Shown: one piece after another, positions 8,181 to 17,670 of the stretch
How positions within the stretch are numbered: position 1 is the first letter of the stretch
Layout of the letters: every line of letters starts with the position of its first letter
Origin: Caldilineaceae bacterium
GTDB taxonomy: Bacteria > Chloroflexota > Anaerolineae > Caldilineales > Caldilineaceae
Length of the DNA stretch: 64,000 bases
Direction: 5' to 3'
Assembly (NCBI GenBank): GCA_019637685.1
Contig: JAHBVF010000014.1
Coordinates: 62,001 to 126,000 of the forward strand
Notes under the pieces: model-generated
The model's input: the letters and a program-made list of their open reading frames with translations, nothing else
The model's database searches: none
Told to the model about the DNA's origin: nothing
Position numbers and translations under genes: made by a program

Positions 8181-10757
8181 TCATCTTCGCCGCCGAACCT
8201 TCTTGGGCGCTTTTTCCTTCTCGGCCAGCATTGCCAACGCCTGTTCCAGCGTCACTTCCTCTGGCTTCTGCTCTTTGGGCAGGGTGGCGTTGATCTTTTT
8301 GTGGTTGACATACGGCCCGTAGCGTCCGTTGAGCACCTGCACGGGTTTGCCATCCTCCGGGTGTGTGCCCAGTTCTTTGATGACCGTCTTGCTGCTGCCC
8401 CGCTTGGCCGGCGCGGCAGCCAAGACCTCCAACGCCCGCTCCAGTTCCACTTCCAGCACGTCATCCGGCGCTTTCAGGCTGGCAAATTTGCCGTCGTGGA
8501 CGATAAAGGGGCCAAAGCGCCCCACCCCCGCCTTCACTTCCTTGCCCGTCTCCGGGTGGATGCCCAGCGTGCGGGGCAGGCTGAGCAATTTGAGGGCCAG
8601 TTCCAAATCCACATCGCCCTTTTCCATGCCTTTGAGCAGGCTGGAACGCTTGGGTTTGGTCGGTTTGCCATTCTTGCCCTTTGGCCCTTCCTCGCCCAGT
8701 TGGACGTACGGTCCGTAGGGGCCATCTTTCAAAAAGATGGGTAGATCGCTCTCCGGATCGTTGCCCAGCGTCTCTGGTTCATCGCTGCTGCGGTTGAAAA
8801 GTTCTTCCACCAGTTCGGGTGTCAAGTCTGCCGGGGGCAGGGAATCGGGCAGGCCGGCGGTCACCCGATCGCCGTTGCTGCCCCGCGCCAGAAAGGGGCC
8901 AAACTGGCCGATGCGCAGCTCCGCGTCCAGATCGCTCAGGTCTACCTGGCTGGCAACGCGGGCTTCAATCCCGGCTTCCTTCTCCTTTACCTGATTTTCC
9001 AGACCGGCCTGGCCCAGGAAAAAGGCCCGCAGATATTCCAGCCAGCCCGCTTCGCCCCCGGCGATGTCGTCCAGTTTCTGCTCCATCTCCGCGGTGAAGC
9101 GCAGGTCCACCAGTTCGTCGAAATGCTCTTCCAGCAATTGGGTGACGGCAAAAGCGACGAATGTGGGGACCAGTTCCTTGCGTTGTTTGAAAACGTAGCC
9201 CCGCACCTGAATGGTGTCGATGACAGTGGCGTAAGTGCTGGGCCGTCCGATGCCCTCCGACTCCAGGGCTTTCACCAGTGTGGCTTCCGTATAGCGGGCG
9301 GGCGGTTTGGTTTCGTGGCCCACAGCCTCCAACTCCCGTACATCCACTTCTTCGTCCACGGCCAGGGGCGGCAACACAGAGTCCTGATCTTCCAGCGCGG
9401 CCTCCGGGTCGTCGCTGCCCTCCACATAGGCCCGGAAAAAGCCGGGGAAGAGTATCTCTCGCCCGCTGGCTCGGAAAATGGCATCTTCCACGCCGATGGT
9501 GACAGTCGTAAATTTGAGCCGGGCGTCGGCCATTTGGGTGGCAACGGTGCGCTTCCAAATGAGATCGTAGAGCGCGCTTTCCTGGCCGGAAATGGGCAGC
9601 CGATCCGCGGGCAACATCTCATTCCCCGCAGGGCGGATGGCCTCGTGGGCCTCCTGCGCGCCTTTGGATTTGGTGGCGTAGCGCCGGGGCTTGTCGCTGA
9701 GATAATTGTCGCCGTAGAGTTCAGTCACCCGCTTGCGGGCCGCGGAGACCGCCTCGTCGCTCAGATTCACCGAATCCGTACGCATATAGGTGATGTGGCC
9801 ATTTTCGTAGAGGGTCTGGGCCGTGCGCATTGTCTGCTTGGCTCCCCAGCCCAGCTTGCGATTGGCTTCCTGCTGCAATGTGCTGGTGGTGAAGGGCGGC
9901 GCGGGCGAACGTTTGGCTTCCCGATTCTCCACGCCGGTGATGACCCACGTGCCCTTCAACAGCCGCTCCCGCAATTTCAGGGTGTCGGCTTCATTCAGAA
10001 GCAGAACGTTTTTGTCTTCGGGGATTTTACCCGTTGTCTCGTCAAAGTCCCGCCCGCTGGCAACCCGCACATCGCCCACAGAGATCAGTTGGGCCTCGAA
10101 GCGGTGCTTGGGCTTGTCCGGGCGTTTGTTGAGCAGCGCTTTCAGGTCCCAATAGGAGCCGGTGCGGAAAGCCCGTCGCTCCCGTTCGCGCAGGACGAGC
10201 AGGCGCACGGCCACACTCTGCACCCGACCTGCCGAGAGTTTGGGCGCAATTTTTTTCCAGAGCAGGGGGGAGACTGTATAGCCCACCAGCCGATCCAGAA
10301 TACGCCGGGCTTCCTGTGCCCGCACCAGATTGTCGTCGATCTGCCGGGTATCCTTGAGCGCCTGCTGAATGGCCTCTTTGGTGATTTCGTGGAAGACCAT
10401 CCGTGTCACCGGCACTTTGGGCTTGAGCACTTCGTAGAGATGCCAGCCGATGCTCTCGCCTTCCCGGTCTTCGTCTGTGGCCAGAATCAGCTCGTCCGCA
10501 TCTTTCAGCGCGGCGCGCAGTTCGGTGACGACTTTCTTCTTGGACGAAGGGATAACGTAGAGGGGATCGAAGTCCTTCTCCACATTGACGCCCAGGCGCG
10601 CCCACGGCTCGCCCTTCACCTTCGCGGGTATCTCACCGGCCGATGAGGGCAGGTCGCGTATGTGGCCCATACTGGCCTTGACCACATAGCCTTTGGGCAA
10701 AAAATTGCGGATGGTTTTCGCTTTGGTGGGCGATTCGACAATGACTAATTTTGACAT
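8181..10757 (-). CDS. topA: DNA topoisomerase I (type IA)
   Basis: 858 aa. TOPRIM domain at the N-terminus ([11 protein letters not shown] at residues 6-16, with the acidic DEDREGE motif about 95-101), then the archaic type IA core with the catalytic Tyr in YMRTDS (about residue 324). The C-terminal third consists of topoisomerase C-terminal repeats (units with [21 protein letters not shown]) instead of zinc fingers, ending in a Lys/Arg tail. Relaxes negative supercoils ahead of and behind the transcription machinery. The start at 10757 has no obvious Shine-Dalgarno sequence. Confidence 0.97.
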   Translation of the reverse strand: MSKLVIVESPTKAKTIRNFLPKGYVVKASMGHIRDLPSSAGEIPAKVKGEPWARLGVNVEKDFDPLYVIPSSKKKVVTELRAALKDADELILATDEDREGESIGWHLYEVLKPKVPVTRMVFHEITKEAIQQALKDTRQIDDNLVRAQEARRILDRLVGYTVSPLLWKKIAPKLSAGRVQSVAVRLLVLRERERRAFRTGSYWDLKALLNKRPDKPKHRFEAQLISVGDVRVASGRDFDETTGKIPEDKNVLLLNEADTLKLRERLLKGTWVITGVENREAKRSPAPPFTTSTLQQEANRKLGWGAKQTMRTAQTLYENGHITYMRTDSVNLSDEAVSAARKRVTELYGDNYLSDKPRRYATKSKGAQEAHEAIRPAGNEMLPADRLPISGQESALYDLIWKRTVATQMADARLKFTTVTIGVEDAIFRASGREILFPGFFRAYVEGSDDPEAALEDQDSVLPPLAVDEEVDVRELEAVGHETKPPARYTEATLVKALESEGIGRPSTYATVIDTIQVRGYVFKQRKELVPTFVAFAVTQLLEEHFDELVDLRFTAEMEQKLDDIAGGEAGWLEYLRAFFLGQAGLENQVKEKEAGIEARVASQVDLSDLDAELRIGQFGPFLARGSNGDRVTAGLPDSLPPADLTPELVEELFNRSSDEPETLGNDPESDLPIFLKDGPYGPYVQLGEEGPKGKNGKPTKPKRSSLLKGMEKGDVDLELALKLLSLPRTLGIHPETGKEVKAGVGRFGPFIVHDGKFASLKAPDDVLEVELERALEVLAAAPAKRGSSKTVIKELGTHPEDGKPVQVLNGRYGPYVNHKKINATLPKEQKPEEVTLEQALAMLAEKEKAPKKVRRRR

Positions 10758-10820
10758 AGTTTTATGGGCACGCTATATGAATTACGGATGTATTCTCGCA
10801 CAACCGAAGGACACGGACAG

Positions 10821-10851
10821 TACACAAACAAACCCGGCGCATCTGGCCGGG
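10821..10851 (-). promoter_or_regulatory. Terminator-like hairpin in topA leader
   Basis: Read on the minus strand, CCCGGC and GCCGGG form a 6-bp stem with a 7-base loop followed by TTTGTTTGT, 64 bases upstream of the topA start. A promoter-like TTGTAT...TATACT (18-base spacing) lies further upstream on the same strand. Could be an attenuator for topA; stem length and T-tract are modest. Confidence 0.35.
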
Positions 10852-11039
10852 GCGCAGGTAGTATAGAACATTCCCGCTACTTTATACAATAACGGCTCTT
10901 GCTGAGTTTGGCAAGGGGCAGCCGCGTTTTGGGAGCGAACCATTCGGAGGCAAATCAATTTGGGAGCGGCCGATGCCGGGAATCAGAGAGTAGCGCCCCC
11001 GGCTTGGCATATAACCCCAACCACCCATCCACCTTCCTT

Positions 11040-11069
11040 TTGACACCCACCCCAGGCCAACCCTATACT
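11040..11069 (+). promoter_or_regulatory. Sigma70-type promoter of the DinB-like gene
   Basis: TTGACA (11040-11045), 18-base spacer, TATACT (11064-11069). Predicted start near 11076 gives a leader of about 54 bases to the ATG at 11130, and rules out the longer upstream reading frame. Confidence 0.7.
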
Positions 11070-11129
11070 GATGCACATCCTTCCCAACTGCCGACCCACC
11101 CGCTTGATTTTGAGTCGAAAGGCCGTCCC

Positions 11130-11597
11130 ATGACCGACCGAATCCTTCTCATCGACAAAATCCGCCGCCTGCCAGCGCAGATTGCCCGGCTGATTGACCG
11201 GCTGTCCGACGCGCAGTTGACCGCCCGCCCCCTGGCCGGGGAGTGGAGCGTGGCCCAGAATGTCCACCACTTGGCCGACTCCCACATGAACAGCTACATC
11301 CGCTGCAAGCTGATTGCCACAGAAGAACACCCGACGCTGAAGCCCTACGATCAGGAAATCTGGGCAGAGATGGCCGACGCATCTGGCCCGAATGTGACAG
11401 TTTCGCTCAGTCTATTGACTGCGCTGCACAGCCGCTGGGTCGTCTTTTGGGAGACGCTGCCAGCCGACGCCTGGGCGCGTACAGGCTTCCACCCGGAGAG
11501 CGGCGACGTGACATTGGACGATCAGCTACAACTCTACGCGGCCCACGGCGAGGCCCACATCGACCAGATCACCCGGACAATAGCCGCGGGACAGTAG
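11130..11597 (+). CDS. DinB-like (DinB/YfiT superfamily) protein
   Basis: 155 aa four-helix-bundle protein of the DinB/YfiT group, whose members bind a divalent metal through three His and include thiol S-transferases. Candidate ligands are the His residues in NVHHLADSH (about 45-52) and in AAHGEAHID (about 137-143). Length is typical. Single-gene unit with its own promoter. The function inside the superfamily cannot be fixed from sequence. Confidence 0.8.
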   Translation: MTDRILLIDKIRRLPAQIARLIDRLSDAQLTARPLAGEWSVAQNVHHLADSHMNSYIRCKLIATEEHPTLKPYDQEIWAEMADASGPNVTVSLSLLTALHSRWVVFWETLPADAWARTGFHPESGDVTLDDQLQLYAAHGEAHIDQITRTIAAGQ

Positions 11598-11635
11598 AGA
11601 CTCTTTCGGCACGTGGCGGTAAATATTGGGGTAAG

Positions 11636-11734
11636 AAACGTGAAACGTGAGACGTGAAACGTGAAACGTGAGACAGGACGGTACTCTCACGATTCACGCA
11701 GCACGCAGTACGCCTCACGCAGCACGCCTCACGC
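11636..11734. repeat. Short tandem repeat block (GTGAAAC and CACGCAG units)
   Basis: Runs of ACGTGAAACGTGAGAC-type units are followed by TCACGATTCACGCAGCACG-type units that are partly complementary, giving an imperfect large hairpin between convergent genes. It overlaps the last codons of the PIG-L gene. Confidence 0.75.
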
Positions 11735-12478
11735 TTTCCTCCACACCCTCTCCCCACCAACTTTCGCCGCATATCCCCGCACCTGTTGCTCCAAATCGGC
11801 CCGATCTGTCCAGAAGGTGCTGAACTGGGAGCGATAGGCCAGAATCGCCTGGATTTTGGCCTGAAGACTGTCTTCGGAGAGAGGGTGGACTGTTGCCTGC
11901 CAGTTTTGCCCCGTGCGTGCCAGAACCTCCTCCAAACTGCCCTCCTTCTGCGCATAGGGATAATCCTCGTAGTAGGCCAACCGTTCGCCGAAGACCTGCT
12001 CGGCTGCCTGACGCACAAAAATGTGATCCACGTGATTACCGACGGTCAGAGGCGCGAGTATCTGTGTTGCGTCGGGCAGGCCACGCAGCAGGACCACCAC
12101 TTCTTCCACCAGTCCCGCCTCGCCGGGATGCACAGGACCGAAAATTTCGTCGTCCGATTGATAATACATTGTGCCATCCGCCCCGCCCCGGTAGATGCAG
12201 TCGGGGATGGGCCAGTGCAGAAAGTCCGCGCCCAGCCGCGTGCAGGCAGCCGCGTCCTCGGCCCGTCGCTGGGCTTCGGCGCTGTCGTCCAATTGCCAGC
12301 GGTCGCGCAAGCTCTGCGCATAGTCAGACGCGCCGGTCTGTGAATCTCCCGCCATTACCGTCGCCACCAGCACGCTTTCCCCGGCCTGGGTGCGTTGGTA
12401 GATCTGCCCGCCACAGGAGAGAATTCCGTCGTCCAAGTGGGCGGCCAGCACAATTGTGTGCTCTGTCTTTGGGTCCAT
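11729..12478 (-). CDS. PIG-L/LmbE family deacetylase
   Basis: 249 aa zinc-dependent N-acetyl-sugar or related amide deacetylase of the PIG-L family. Signature AAHLDDGILSCGG (residues 12-24) stands for the usual AHPDDE-type metal/catalytic motif, and the second metal His lies in NHVDHIF. Such enzymes act on GlcNAc-inositol, bacillithiol precursors or small amides; the neighbouring MshA-like glycosyltransferase (divergent) fits a low-molecular-weight thiol or glycoside pathway, but this is only suggestive. Position 2 of the motif carries Leu rather than Pro. Confidence 0.85.
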   Translation of the reverse strand: MDPKTEHTIVLAAHLDDGILSCGGQIYQRTQAGESVLVATVMAGDSQTGASDYAQSLRDRWQLDDSAEAQRRAEDAAACTRLGADFLHWPIPDCIYRGGADGTMYYQSDDEIFGPVHPGEAGLVEEVVVLLRGLPDATQILAPLTVGNHVDHIFVRQAAEQVFGERLAYYEDYPYAQKEGSLEEVLARTGQNWQATVHPLSEDSLQAKIQAILAYRSQFSTFWTDRADLEQQVRGYAAKVGGERVWRKA

Positions 12479-12495
12479 AGAACCGATTCCTGTCG

Positions 12496-12525
12496 TTGTG
12501 TACTATGAAAAGTGTAGTGTAGAAT
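12496..12525 (+). promoter_or_regulatory. Possible promoter of the GT4 gene
   Basis: TTGTGT, 18-base spacer, TAGAAT, about 80 bases before the chosen ATG. Confidence 0.35.
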
Positions 12526-12604
12526 GCAGTAGCGCGGCGTTGATGTGTGCTTATCTGGCAGCAGACCTTCGAGCTATGGATTGGGAAAGGTGAATTGTCC
12601 TTCA

Positions 12605-13930
12605 ATGAATGATTCCACGCAACTCGAAAGACTGCCACTCCGGCGGGTGGCTATGCTCAGTGTTCACACCGGGCCGCTGGCCCAATTGGGCGGCAGCAAG
12701 ACCGGTGGGATGAATGTATACGTGCGGGAACTCAGCCGGGCGTTGGGCAAACGGGGGCTGCTGGTGGATGTTTTCACCCGGGCCGCGGCCGAGGAGGAGC
12801 CACGTATCCGCACAGATTTGGGCCAGAATGTGCGGGTGATTTATGTGCCGGCCGGGCCTCTCCACATCACTGCGCCCGATGACCTCCTGCCCTATTTGAA
12901 CGATTTTGCCACGGAAGTTTGCCACTTTGCCCACGAGCAGGGCATACGCTACGATCTGCTGCACAGCCACTATTGGCTGTCCGGTCTGGTGGCCGAACGG
13001 CTGCGCCATCTGTGGGGACCTGTGCCTCTGGTGCAGATGTATCACACCCTTGGCCACATGAAAAATCAGATTGCCCAGAGCGAAAGCCAGCAGGCCAGCC
13101 CACAGCGCATTGCCGGCGAGGAACAGATCACCCGCACTGCCGACCGGCTGATCGCGGCCACACCGTCCGAGGCGGAGCAGTTGGTTCGGCTCTATGGCGC
13201 GGATGCGGAGAAAATTGCTATCATCCCGCCGGGGGTGGATATCTGCCATTTTCGCCCCCAGTCCCGGCTGGACGTGCGCCGACAATTGGGCCTGCCTGTG
13301 GAGCGCAAAATCGCCCTCTTTGTGGGGCGCATCGAACCCCTTAAGGGCGTGGATACAATTCTCCAGGCCACCCATCTGCTCTGGGATCAGAACCCTGCCC
13401 TGGCCGACGAACTGACTGTGGCAATTGTCGGGGGCAGCCCCTGGGCCGCGCAGTTGGATGCGGAGATGGCCCGTCTGCAGAAGATGCGCAGCGAATTGCA
13501 GTTGGAGCGGACAGTGCGCTTTGTGGGCGCACGTCAACAATCGGTGCTGCCCGATTTCTATTCCGCGGCGGATGTGGTGCTGATGCCCTCCCATTACGAG
13601 AGCTTTGGGATGGTGGGGCTGGAGGCGATGTCCTGCGGCACGCCAGTGATTGCCACGGCTGTGGGCGGGCTGGCCCATCTGGTGAAGGACGGCAAAACGG
13701 GCTTTTTGATTCCGTCCCGTGCGCCAGAGGAACTGACAAATCGACTGAATCTGCTGCTCAGCGACGAACTGTTGCGCTGGCAGATGGGACGGGCTGCCCG
13801 CAAAGAGGCGCGTCGCTACGGATGGCGGATCATTGCAGACAGAATGCTTGCGCTGTATACTACTACGGCCGCGCCTTTTTTGGCGGAAAAGATGTCTGTC
13901 CTGGCTGAGCGCATTCCTTGTCCTGGCTAA
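12605..13930 (+). CDS. Family 4 glycosyltransferase (MshA / sucrose-phosphate synthase-like)
   Basis: 441 aa GT-B glycosyltransferase. The N-terminal block SVHTGPLAQLGGSKTGGMNVYV is the acceptor-side signature seen in MshA and sucrose-phosphate synthase-like enzymes. VGRIEPLKGVDT (about residues 239-250) and the E-x7-E region ESFGMVGLEAMSCGTPVIA bind the nucleotide sugar. Likely cytoplasmic. The ATG at 12605 is chosen because homology begins just after it; only a distant GGAAAGG precedes it. It may make a glycosyl-inositol-like or sucrose-type product. Confidence 0.88.
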   Translation: MNDSTQLERLPLRRVAMLSVHTGPLAQLGGSKTGGMNVYVRELSRALGKRGLLVDVFTRAAAEEEPRIRTDLGQNVRVIYVPAGPLHITAPDDLLPYLNDFATEVCHFAHEQGIRYDLLHSHYWLSGLVAERLRHLWGPVPLVQMYHTLGHMKNQIAQSESQQASPQRIAGEEQITRTADRLIAATPSEAEQLVRLYGADAEKIAIIPPGVDICHFRPQSRLDVRRQLGLPVERKIALFVGRIEPLKGVDTILQATHLLWDQNPALADELTVAIVGGSPWAAQLDAEMARLQKMRSELQLERTVRFVGARQQSVLPDFYSAADVVLMPSHYESFGMVGLEAMSCGTPVIATAVGGLAHLVKDGKTGFLIPSRAPEELTNRLNLLLSDELLRWQMGRAARKEARRYGWRIIADRMLALYTTTAAPFLAEKMSVLAERIPCPG

Positions 13931-14020
13931 ACGCGCCCGCTAAGACAAATGACCACTCGTTCCCCCATCGCGCTGCCTCTCTGCTACTGTCCGCCCACCC
14001 CACAGGAACGATTCAAACCG

Positions 14021-15184
14021 ATGAACAACGATAAACTGTACTCGTGTGTCGCCCACATGGAAGCAGCCGCGCAGCGTCGCATCCCCGGTTTTGCCCGTGA
14101 TTATCTGGTCAACGGCATCAGCCGGGGCGTCTCTGTGCGCAAAAACCGGGACTCGTTGGACAGCGTGGAACTCATGCCCCGCTACCTCCAGGAAGCTGAC
14201 CGGCCCAGTCTCCGCTGCCACTTTTTGGGCAAAGAATATAACGCGCCCTTCGGCGTCGCACCCATGGGATTGTCCGGCCTGGTCTGGCCCAATTCCGAGC
14301 GAATTCTGGCCGCTGCCGCCAAAGCCCAGGGCATTCCCTATACACTCAGCACAGTCGCCACCATCAGCCTGGAAGAGGCCCGCAAAGTTGCTGGCGAGAA
14401 TGCCTGGTTTCAGTTGTACACACCCCAGGAGCCAGAGGTCCGCAATGATATTCTGCGTCGCTGCCAGGAGGCGGGCTATGAAACTGTGATGGTGACAGTC
14501 GATGTCCCCTTCAAAACACGCCGGGATCACGACATCCGCAACGGGCTTTCTGTGCCCCCCCGCTTCGATCTGAGAACGCTGTGGCAGATGATGACCCATC
14601 CCGAATGGGCCTTGCGAATGCTGCGCGTAGGCGTGCCCCAATTTGTGAATCTGAAACCCTATCACGACGCAGGCCAATCCAGCAATGTAGGCCGCTCGAT
14701 TCGGGAATCGACCAAATACATCGAAGAACGAATGGGCCTGCATATCACGCGTGAACGCTTTGAGGAGATTCGCGGTCAGTGGCCGGGCAAGTTGTTGGTC
14801 AAGGGTGTGCTGGACACGGAGGATGCCAAAGCCTATATGTCTTTGGGGGCAGACGGCCTGATCGTCTCCAATCACGGCGGGCGGCAATTGGATGCAGCGC
14901 CCTCGACAGTCTCCGTCCTGCCCCATATTCGTGCCGCGGTTGGGGCAGATGTACCGCTGATTGCCGATGGGGGCGTGCGCACTGGGCTGGACATTGCGCG
15001 TATGCTGGCGCTGGGGGCCGATTTTGTCCTGATGGGGCGGCCATTTCTCTATGCCGTGGCCGCGATGGGTAGCCAGGGCGGCGAGCACGTGATGGGAATT
15101 CTCAAGGCTGAGTTGCAGTCGACAATGGGGCAACTGGGCTGTCCCACATTGCGGGAACTGCCGGGGTGTCTGGTCTCAAAATAG
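14021..15184 (+). CDS. FMN-dependent alpha-hydroxy-acid oxidoreductase
   Basis: 387 aa TIM-barrel flavoprotein of the lactate dehydrogenase/lactate oxidase/glycolate oxidase family. APMGLSGLVWP (FMN site), TVDVPFKTRRDHDIRNG, the catalytic SNHGGRQLD (His about residue 285) and the phosphate-binding DGGVRTGLDIARMLALGA are all present. The start at 14021 is set by homology and an AGGAA upstream; the open frame extends further 5' without family similarity. Which hydroxyacid it oxidises is not visible. Confidence 0.9.
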   Translation: MNNDKLYSCVAHMEAAAQRRIPGFARDYLVNGISRGVSVRKNRDSLDSVELMPRYLQEADRPSLRCHFLGKEYNAPFGVAPMGLSGLVWPNSERILAAAAKAQGIPYTLSTVATISLEEARKVAGENAWFQLYTPQEPEVRNDILRRCQEAGYETVMVTVDVPFKTRRDHDIRNGLSVPPRFDLRTLWQMMTHPEWALRMLRVGVPQFVNLKPYHDAGQSSNVGRSIRESTKYIEERMGLHITRERFEEIRGQWPGKLLVKGVLDTEDAKAYMSLGADGLIVSNHGGRQLDAAPSTVSVLPHIRAAVGADVPLIADGGVRTGLDIARMLALGADFVLMGRPFLYAVAAMGSQGGEHVMGILKAELQSTMGQLGCPTLRELPGCLVSK

Positions 15185-15188
15185 CTAC

Positions 15189-15217
15189 TGTACGTCGGAC
15201 TGCCGGTCCGACGTACA
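15189..15217. terminator. Perfect hairpin between convergent genes
   Basis: 12-bp arms TGTACGTCGGAC and GTCCGACGTACA, 5-base loop TGCCG, placed between the stop of the FMN oxidoreductase and the stop of vapC. Probably a factor-assisted, two-way transcription end; no T-run. Confidence 0.6.
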
Positions 15218-15221
15218 ATGA

Positions 15222-15617
15222 CTATTCCGCAGTGTACTTCGCAATATCTGTATAAATGAAATCGTTGCCTTTGAAAAGCAACGGTTCGCCTGTATCTCTG
15301 GCAAGCGCATAGGCCAAACAATCACCGAAATTGAGATTGGCTTTGTGTCTGCCCTTTCCAAAGTCCTGGTAAGCCTGCCGGGCGATCTGCGCTTGTATAG
15401 CCGTAACTTCGGCGATTTCTATTCCGGTCTGACGAATGAAGAAATCCAGTTGCCGGCTGGCTTCTGCGTCACCATAGCTGTCAATATTGATGGCTGCCTC
15501 CAAGAAGTTTGCTGCGGACATGCGGCATACTGTTTCGGTGGCAATTGCCCTGACAAACGGTTCGGCATCTTCTTCCTGATAGAGGATGGCAAGCAAGGCC
15601 GACGTGTCGATAATCAT
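15222..15617 (-). CDS. vapC: VapC-type PIN-domain toxin
   Basis: 131 aa PIN ribonuclease. The first catalytic Asp is in MIIDTSALLAIL (Asp4), further acidic residues are in AANFLEA (Glu40) and NFGDCLAYALA (Asp99). The Rv0624-like pattern predicts cleavage of tRNA or rRNA. The ATG overlaps the stop of the antitoxin gene (ATGA), so translation is coupled. A longer frame upstream merely reads the antitoxin in another frame. Confidence 0.92.
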   Translation of the reverse strand: MIIDTSALLAILYQEEDAEPFVRAIATETVCRMSAANFLEAAINIDSYGDAEASRQLDFFIRQTGIEIAEVTAIQAQIARQAYQDFGKGRHKANLNFGDCLAYALARDTGEPLLFKGNDFIYTDIAKYTAE

Positions 15618-15871
15618 TGGGGCATACCGTTTTCGTCGTAGAGCATATCCCCGTGTTCTACAGCGCTGACTGGCTGACGAATGTGTTTGGCGCAGCGCGC
15701 AGCTATCGACATCAACTCTTGAACCCGTGTCTCTGTGTTGTCTTGCCGGGACAACCGCTTTTTTTGTATGCGCAAAGCGTCCAGTACAACGGATGTCATA
15801 CTTTGTCCTGTAAGCTTGGCCAGATCGCTTGCCAGTGTATAGACTTCTTTGTTCTTGATATTTAAGCTCAT
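15614..15871 (-). CDS. vapB: VapB-type antitoxin (Rv0623-like)
   Basis: 85 aa. It starts MSLNIKNKEVYTLASDLA, the typical beta-strand plus helix of Rv0623-type VapB DNA-binding antitoxins, followed by TGQSMTSVVLDALR and a basic linker; the C-terminal part (DMLYDENGMPQ) should wrap the toxin. Directly upstream lie an inverted-repeat operator and a strong promoter, as expected for autoregulation. Confidence 0.9.
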   Translation of the reverse strand: MSLNIKNKEVYTLASDLAKLTGQSMTSVVLDALRIQKKRLSRQDNTETRVQELMSIAARCAKHIRQPVSAVEHGDMLYDENGMPQ

Positions 15872-15886
15872 TACGCACCCATTTCC

Positions 15887-15915
15887 GCAATGGTAGAAGC
15901 ACATTCTACCATTGC
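15887..15915 (-). promoter_or_regulatory. vapBC operator, 12-bp inverted repeat
   Basis: Perfect arms GCAATGGTAGAA and TTCTACCATTGC with a 5-base spacer, ending 16 bases upstream of the vapB start codon and spanning the predicted transcription start. Best explained as the VapB binding site. Confidence 0.8.
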
Positions 15916-15944
15916 AGAATACTGCGTGTGTTCTGTTCTGTCAA
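15916..15944 (-). promoter_or_regulatory. vapBC promoter
   Basis: On the minus strand TTGACA (15944-15939), 17-base spacer, TATTCT (15921-15916), abutting the operator. Confidence 0.8.
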
Positions 15945-15958
15945 GACTCTTTTTGCCG

Positions 15959-16696
15959 TTACCCCAAATCCCCCAGCCGATGTAAAATCAGCCCCGCCGC
16001 TGTGATGGCGGCGGTCTCGGCGCGCAGGATGCGCGGGCCGAGGGTGACGGCCAGCCAGCCCGCGGCGATAGCCTGGGCGGCCTCTGGGCTATCAATCCCT
16101 CCCTCCGGGCCGATGAGCAGGCTACACTCGGCTGGCGAATTTGCTCCGGCCAGGGCTGCGCCGAGGGTCAGCGATGTCGTGTTCGTCTCTTCCCAGGGCA
16201 GCAGGCGCAGACCGGATGGCTCGGCCACAGCCGCTCCCCAGTCCAGTGGATCGGCCAGCAACGGCAATCGCCCCCGCCCGCACTGCTCCGCGGCTTCCCG
16301 GATAATCGTCTGCCAGCGCGTGTACTTGCGGGTGATCTTCTCTGCCGGGCGCACAATCGTGCGGCTGCTGATCACAGGTACAAAGCGGCTGACGCCGATC
16401 TCCACCCCTTTTTGCAGCACCCACTCAAATTTATCCGCTTTCAGCGCGCAGAGGTAGAGCGACAGGGCAACGGGTGGTTCTCCCCCCGCGGTTTCCCGGC
16501 TCAATACATTTCCTGCGGCCGCGTTTTTGTCCAGACGTGAAATTTCGGTGGGATAGGCAAAGCTGGCGTTGTCCAGCAACAAAATTGTTTCGCCGGGGGA
16601 GAGGCGCAGCACTGTGCGCAACTGATGGGCCAGGGGCGACAGGTCTACGGGCTGGCCGGGGAGAATCGGCGTGTGGGTGAGGAAGAAACGGTGCAT
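15959..16696 (-). CDS. rsmE: 16S rRNA (uracil1498-N3)-methyltransferase
   Basis: 245 aa SPOUT-class RNA methyltransferase. An N-terminal PUA-like part (MHRFFLTH, HQLRTVLRL) is followed by the SPOUT knot with LLIGPEGGIDSPE and the C-terminal LGPRILRAETA, both diagnostic of RsmE. Methylates U1498 of 16S rRNA in the 30S subunit. Its ATG is two bases after the prmA stop, so it forms an operon with prmA, a pairing found in many bacteria. Confidence 0.95.
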   Translation of the reverse strand: MHRFFLTHTPILPGQPVDLSPLAHQLRTVLRLSPGETILLLDNASFAYPTEISRLDKNAAAGNVLSRETAGGEPPVALSLYLCALKADKFEWVLQKGVEIGVSRFVPVISSRTIVRPAEKITRKYTRWQTIIREAAEQCGRGRLPLLADPLDWGAAVAEPSGLRLLPWEETNTTSLTLGAALAGANSPAECSLLIGPEGGIDSPEAAQAIAAGWLAVTLGPRILRAETAAITAAGLILHRLGDLG

Positions 16697-16698
16697 CC

Positions 16699-17670
16699 CT
16701 ATATTTTACGCTTCACAATTAAGGCCACCCAATCCCCTTCCTGTTTGCGGGATTCCTCCACAAAACCGTGACGGGTGGCCGCTTTCAGCACAATATCCAC
16801 CTTCTCTTCGATAATCCCGGAGAGGATCATCCGCCCGCCGGGCGCGACGGGTTCGGCCAGGGGCGGGTTGCCGTAGATGCCATCGAAAAGACCGGCCAGA
16901 ATTTCGGCTAAAATGTTGGCGACCAGCAGGGGAAAACGGCCCGCCATCCCCGCGGGCACACTGCCCTGCTCCACAATCAACGCGTCCGGCCCTTCCGCCA
17001 GGCCATTGCGCCGGGCGTTGTCGCGGGTGGAATCCACGGCCAGGGGGTCGATATCTGTGGCATAGACCGGCGTTGCGCCCAGTTTGGCTGCTACAATCGA
17101 CAGCACACCGCTGCCTGTGCCCACATCCAGAACAACCATCCCCGGCTGCACCAGTTCTTCCAGCGCGGCCACACAGAGACGGGTGGTGGGGTGCATCCCT
17201 GTGCCAAAGGCCATCCCCGGTTCCAGTGCCACCACAATATCTTCCGGCTGGCTTTCCACCGTTTCCCAGGCCGGGGCCAAAATTACCCGCCGCCCGATGC
17301 GCATGGGTTTGTAAAAGCGTTTCCAGGCGTGCGCCCAATCTTCTTCGCGCACGGTGCGGATGGCCGGTTCGGGGATGGGGTAGAGCAGGCTGAGCCGCCA
17401 CAGCCCCTCTTCGATCAGCCGGCGAATCTCCGCGCCCCGGCGGCCCGGCTTGACATACGTTTTCACCACCAGCCGGTATTCGCCGTCGATAGGCTGGTTC
17501 AGGTCATCAAAGCCGGTGACTTCGATGACTGCGCCGCCGCCGGAAGCCTCGCCGCTGCTGCTGTCCTCTTCCCAGCCGCCGCCGTTGTAGCGATTGAAGA
17601 GTTCGCTGACCGCTTCCGCGGCCTCGCCGTCCACATCCACCGCGATTTCCAGCAATTCGCTACCAGTCAT
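16699..17670 (-). CDS. prmA: Ribosomal protein L11 methyltransferase
   Basis: 323 aa. The N-terminal ferredoxin-like part is interrupted by an acidic, Gly/Ser-rich insert (about residues 33-45). The SAM-dependent domain has the family blocks MAFGTGMHPTTRLC, VLDVGTGSGVLS (about 187) and VANILAEIL, which places it in PrmA. Modifies L11 on Lys and N-terminal positions. The start at 17670 follows from homology; there is only a weak GGTGG upstream, and it overlaps the 3' end of the preceding small membrane gene by 11 bp. Confidence 0.95.
   Translation of the reverse strand: MTGSELLEIAVDVDGEAAEAVSELFNRYNGGGWEEDSSSGEASGGGAVIEVTGFDDLNQPIDGEYRLVVKTYVKPGRRGAEIRRLIEEGLWRLSLLYPIPEPAIRTVREEDWAHAWKRFYKPMRIGRRVILAPAWETVESQPEDIVVALEPGMAFGTGMHPTTRLCVAALEELVQPGMVVLDVGTGSGVLSIVAAKLGATPVYATDIDPLAVDSTRDNARRNGLAEGPDALIVEQGSVPAGMAGRFPLLVANILAEILAGLFDGIYGNPPLAEPVAPGGRMILSGIIEEKVDIVLKAATRHGFVEESRKQEGDWVALIVKRKI

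Larger units (their letters stand above)
10758..11129. other. Divergent intergenic region topA / DinB-like gene
   Basis: 372 bases without a credible gene. Holds the topA leader hairpin and, for the plus strand, a near-consensus promoter at 11040-11069. Confidence 0.5.

Noticed and set aside
10899..11129. 5' extension of the DinB-like gene
   Set aside because: It precedes a near-consensus promoter and does not resemble the family.
14021..15184. Minus-strand frames covering most of the FMN oxidoreductase and other GC-rich genes
   Set aside because: Typical antisense open frames of high-GC genes, without motifs or ribosome sites.
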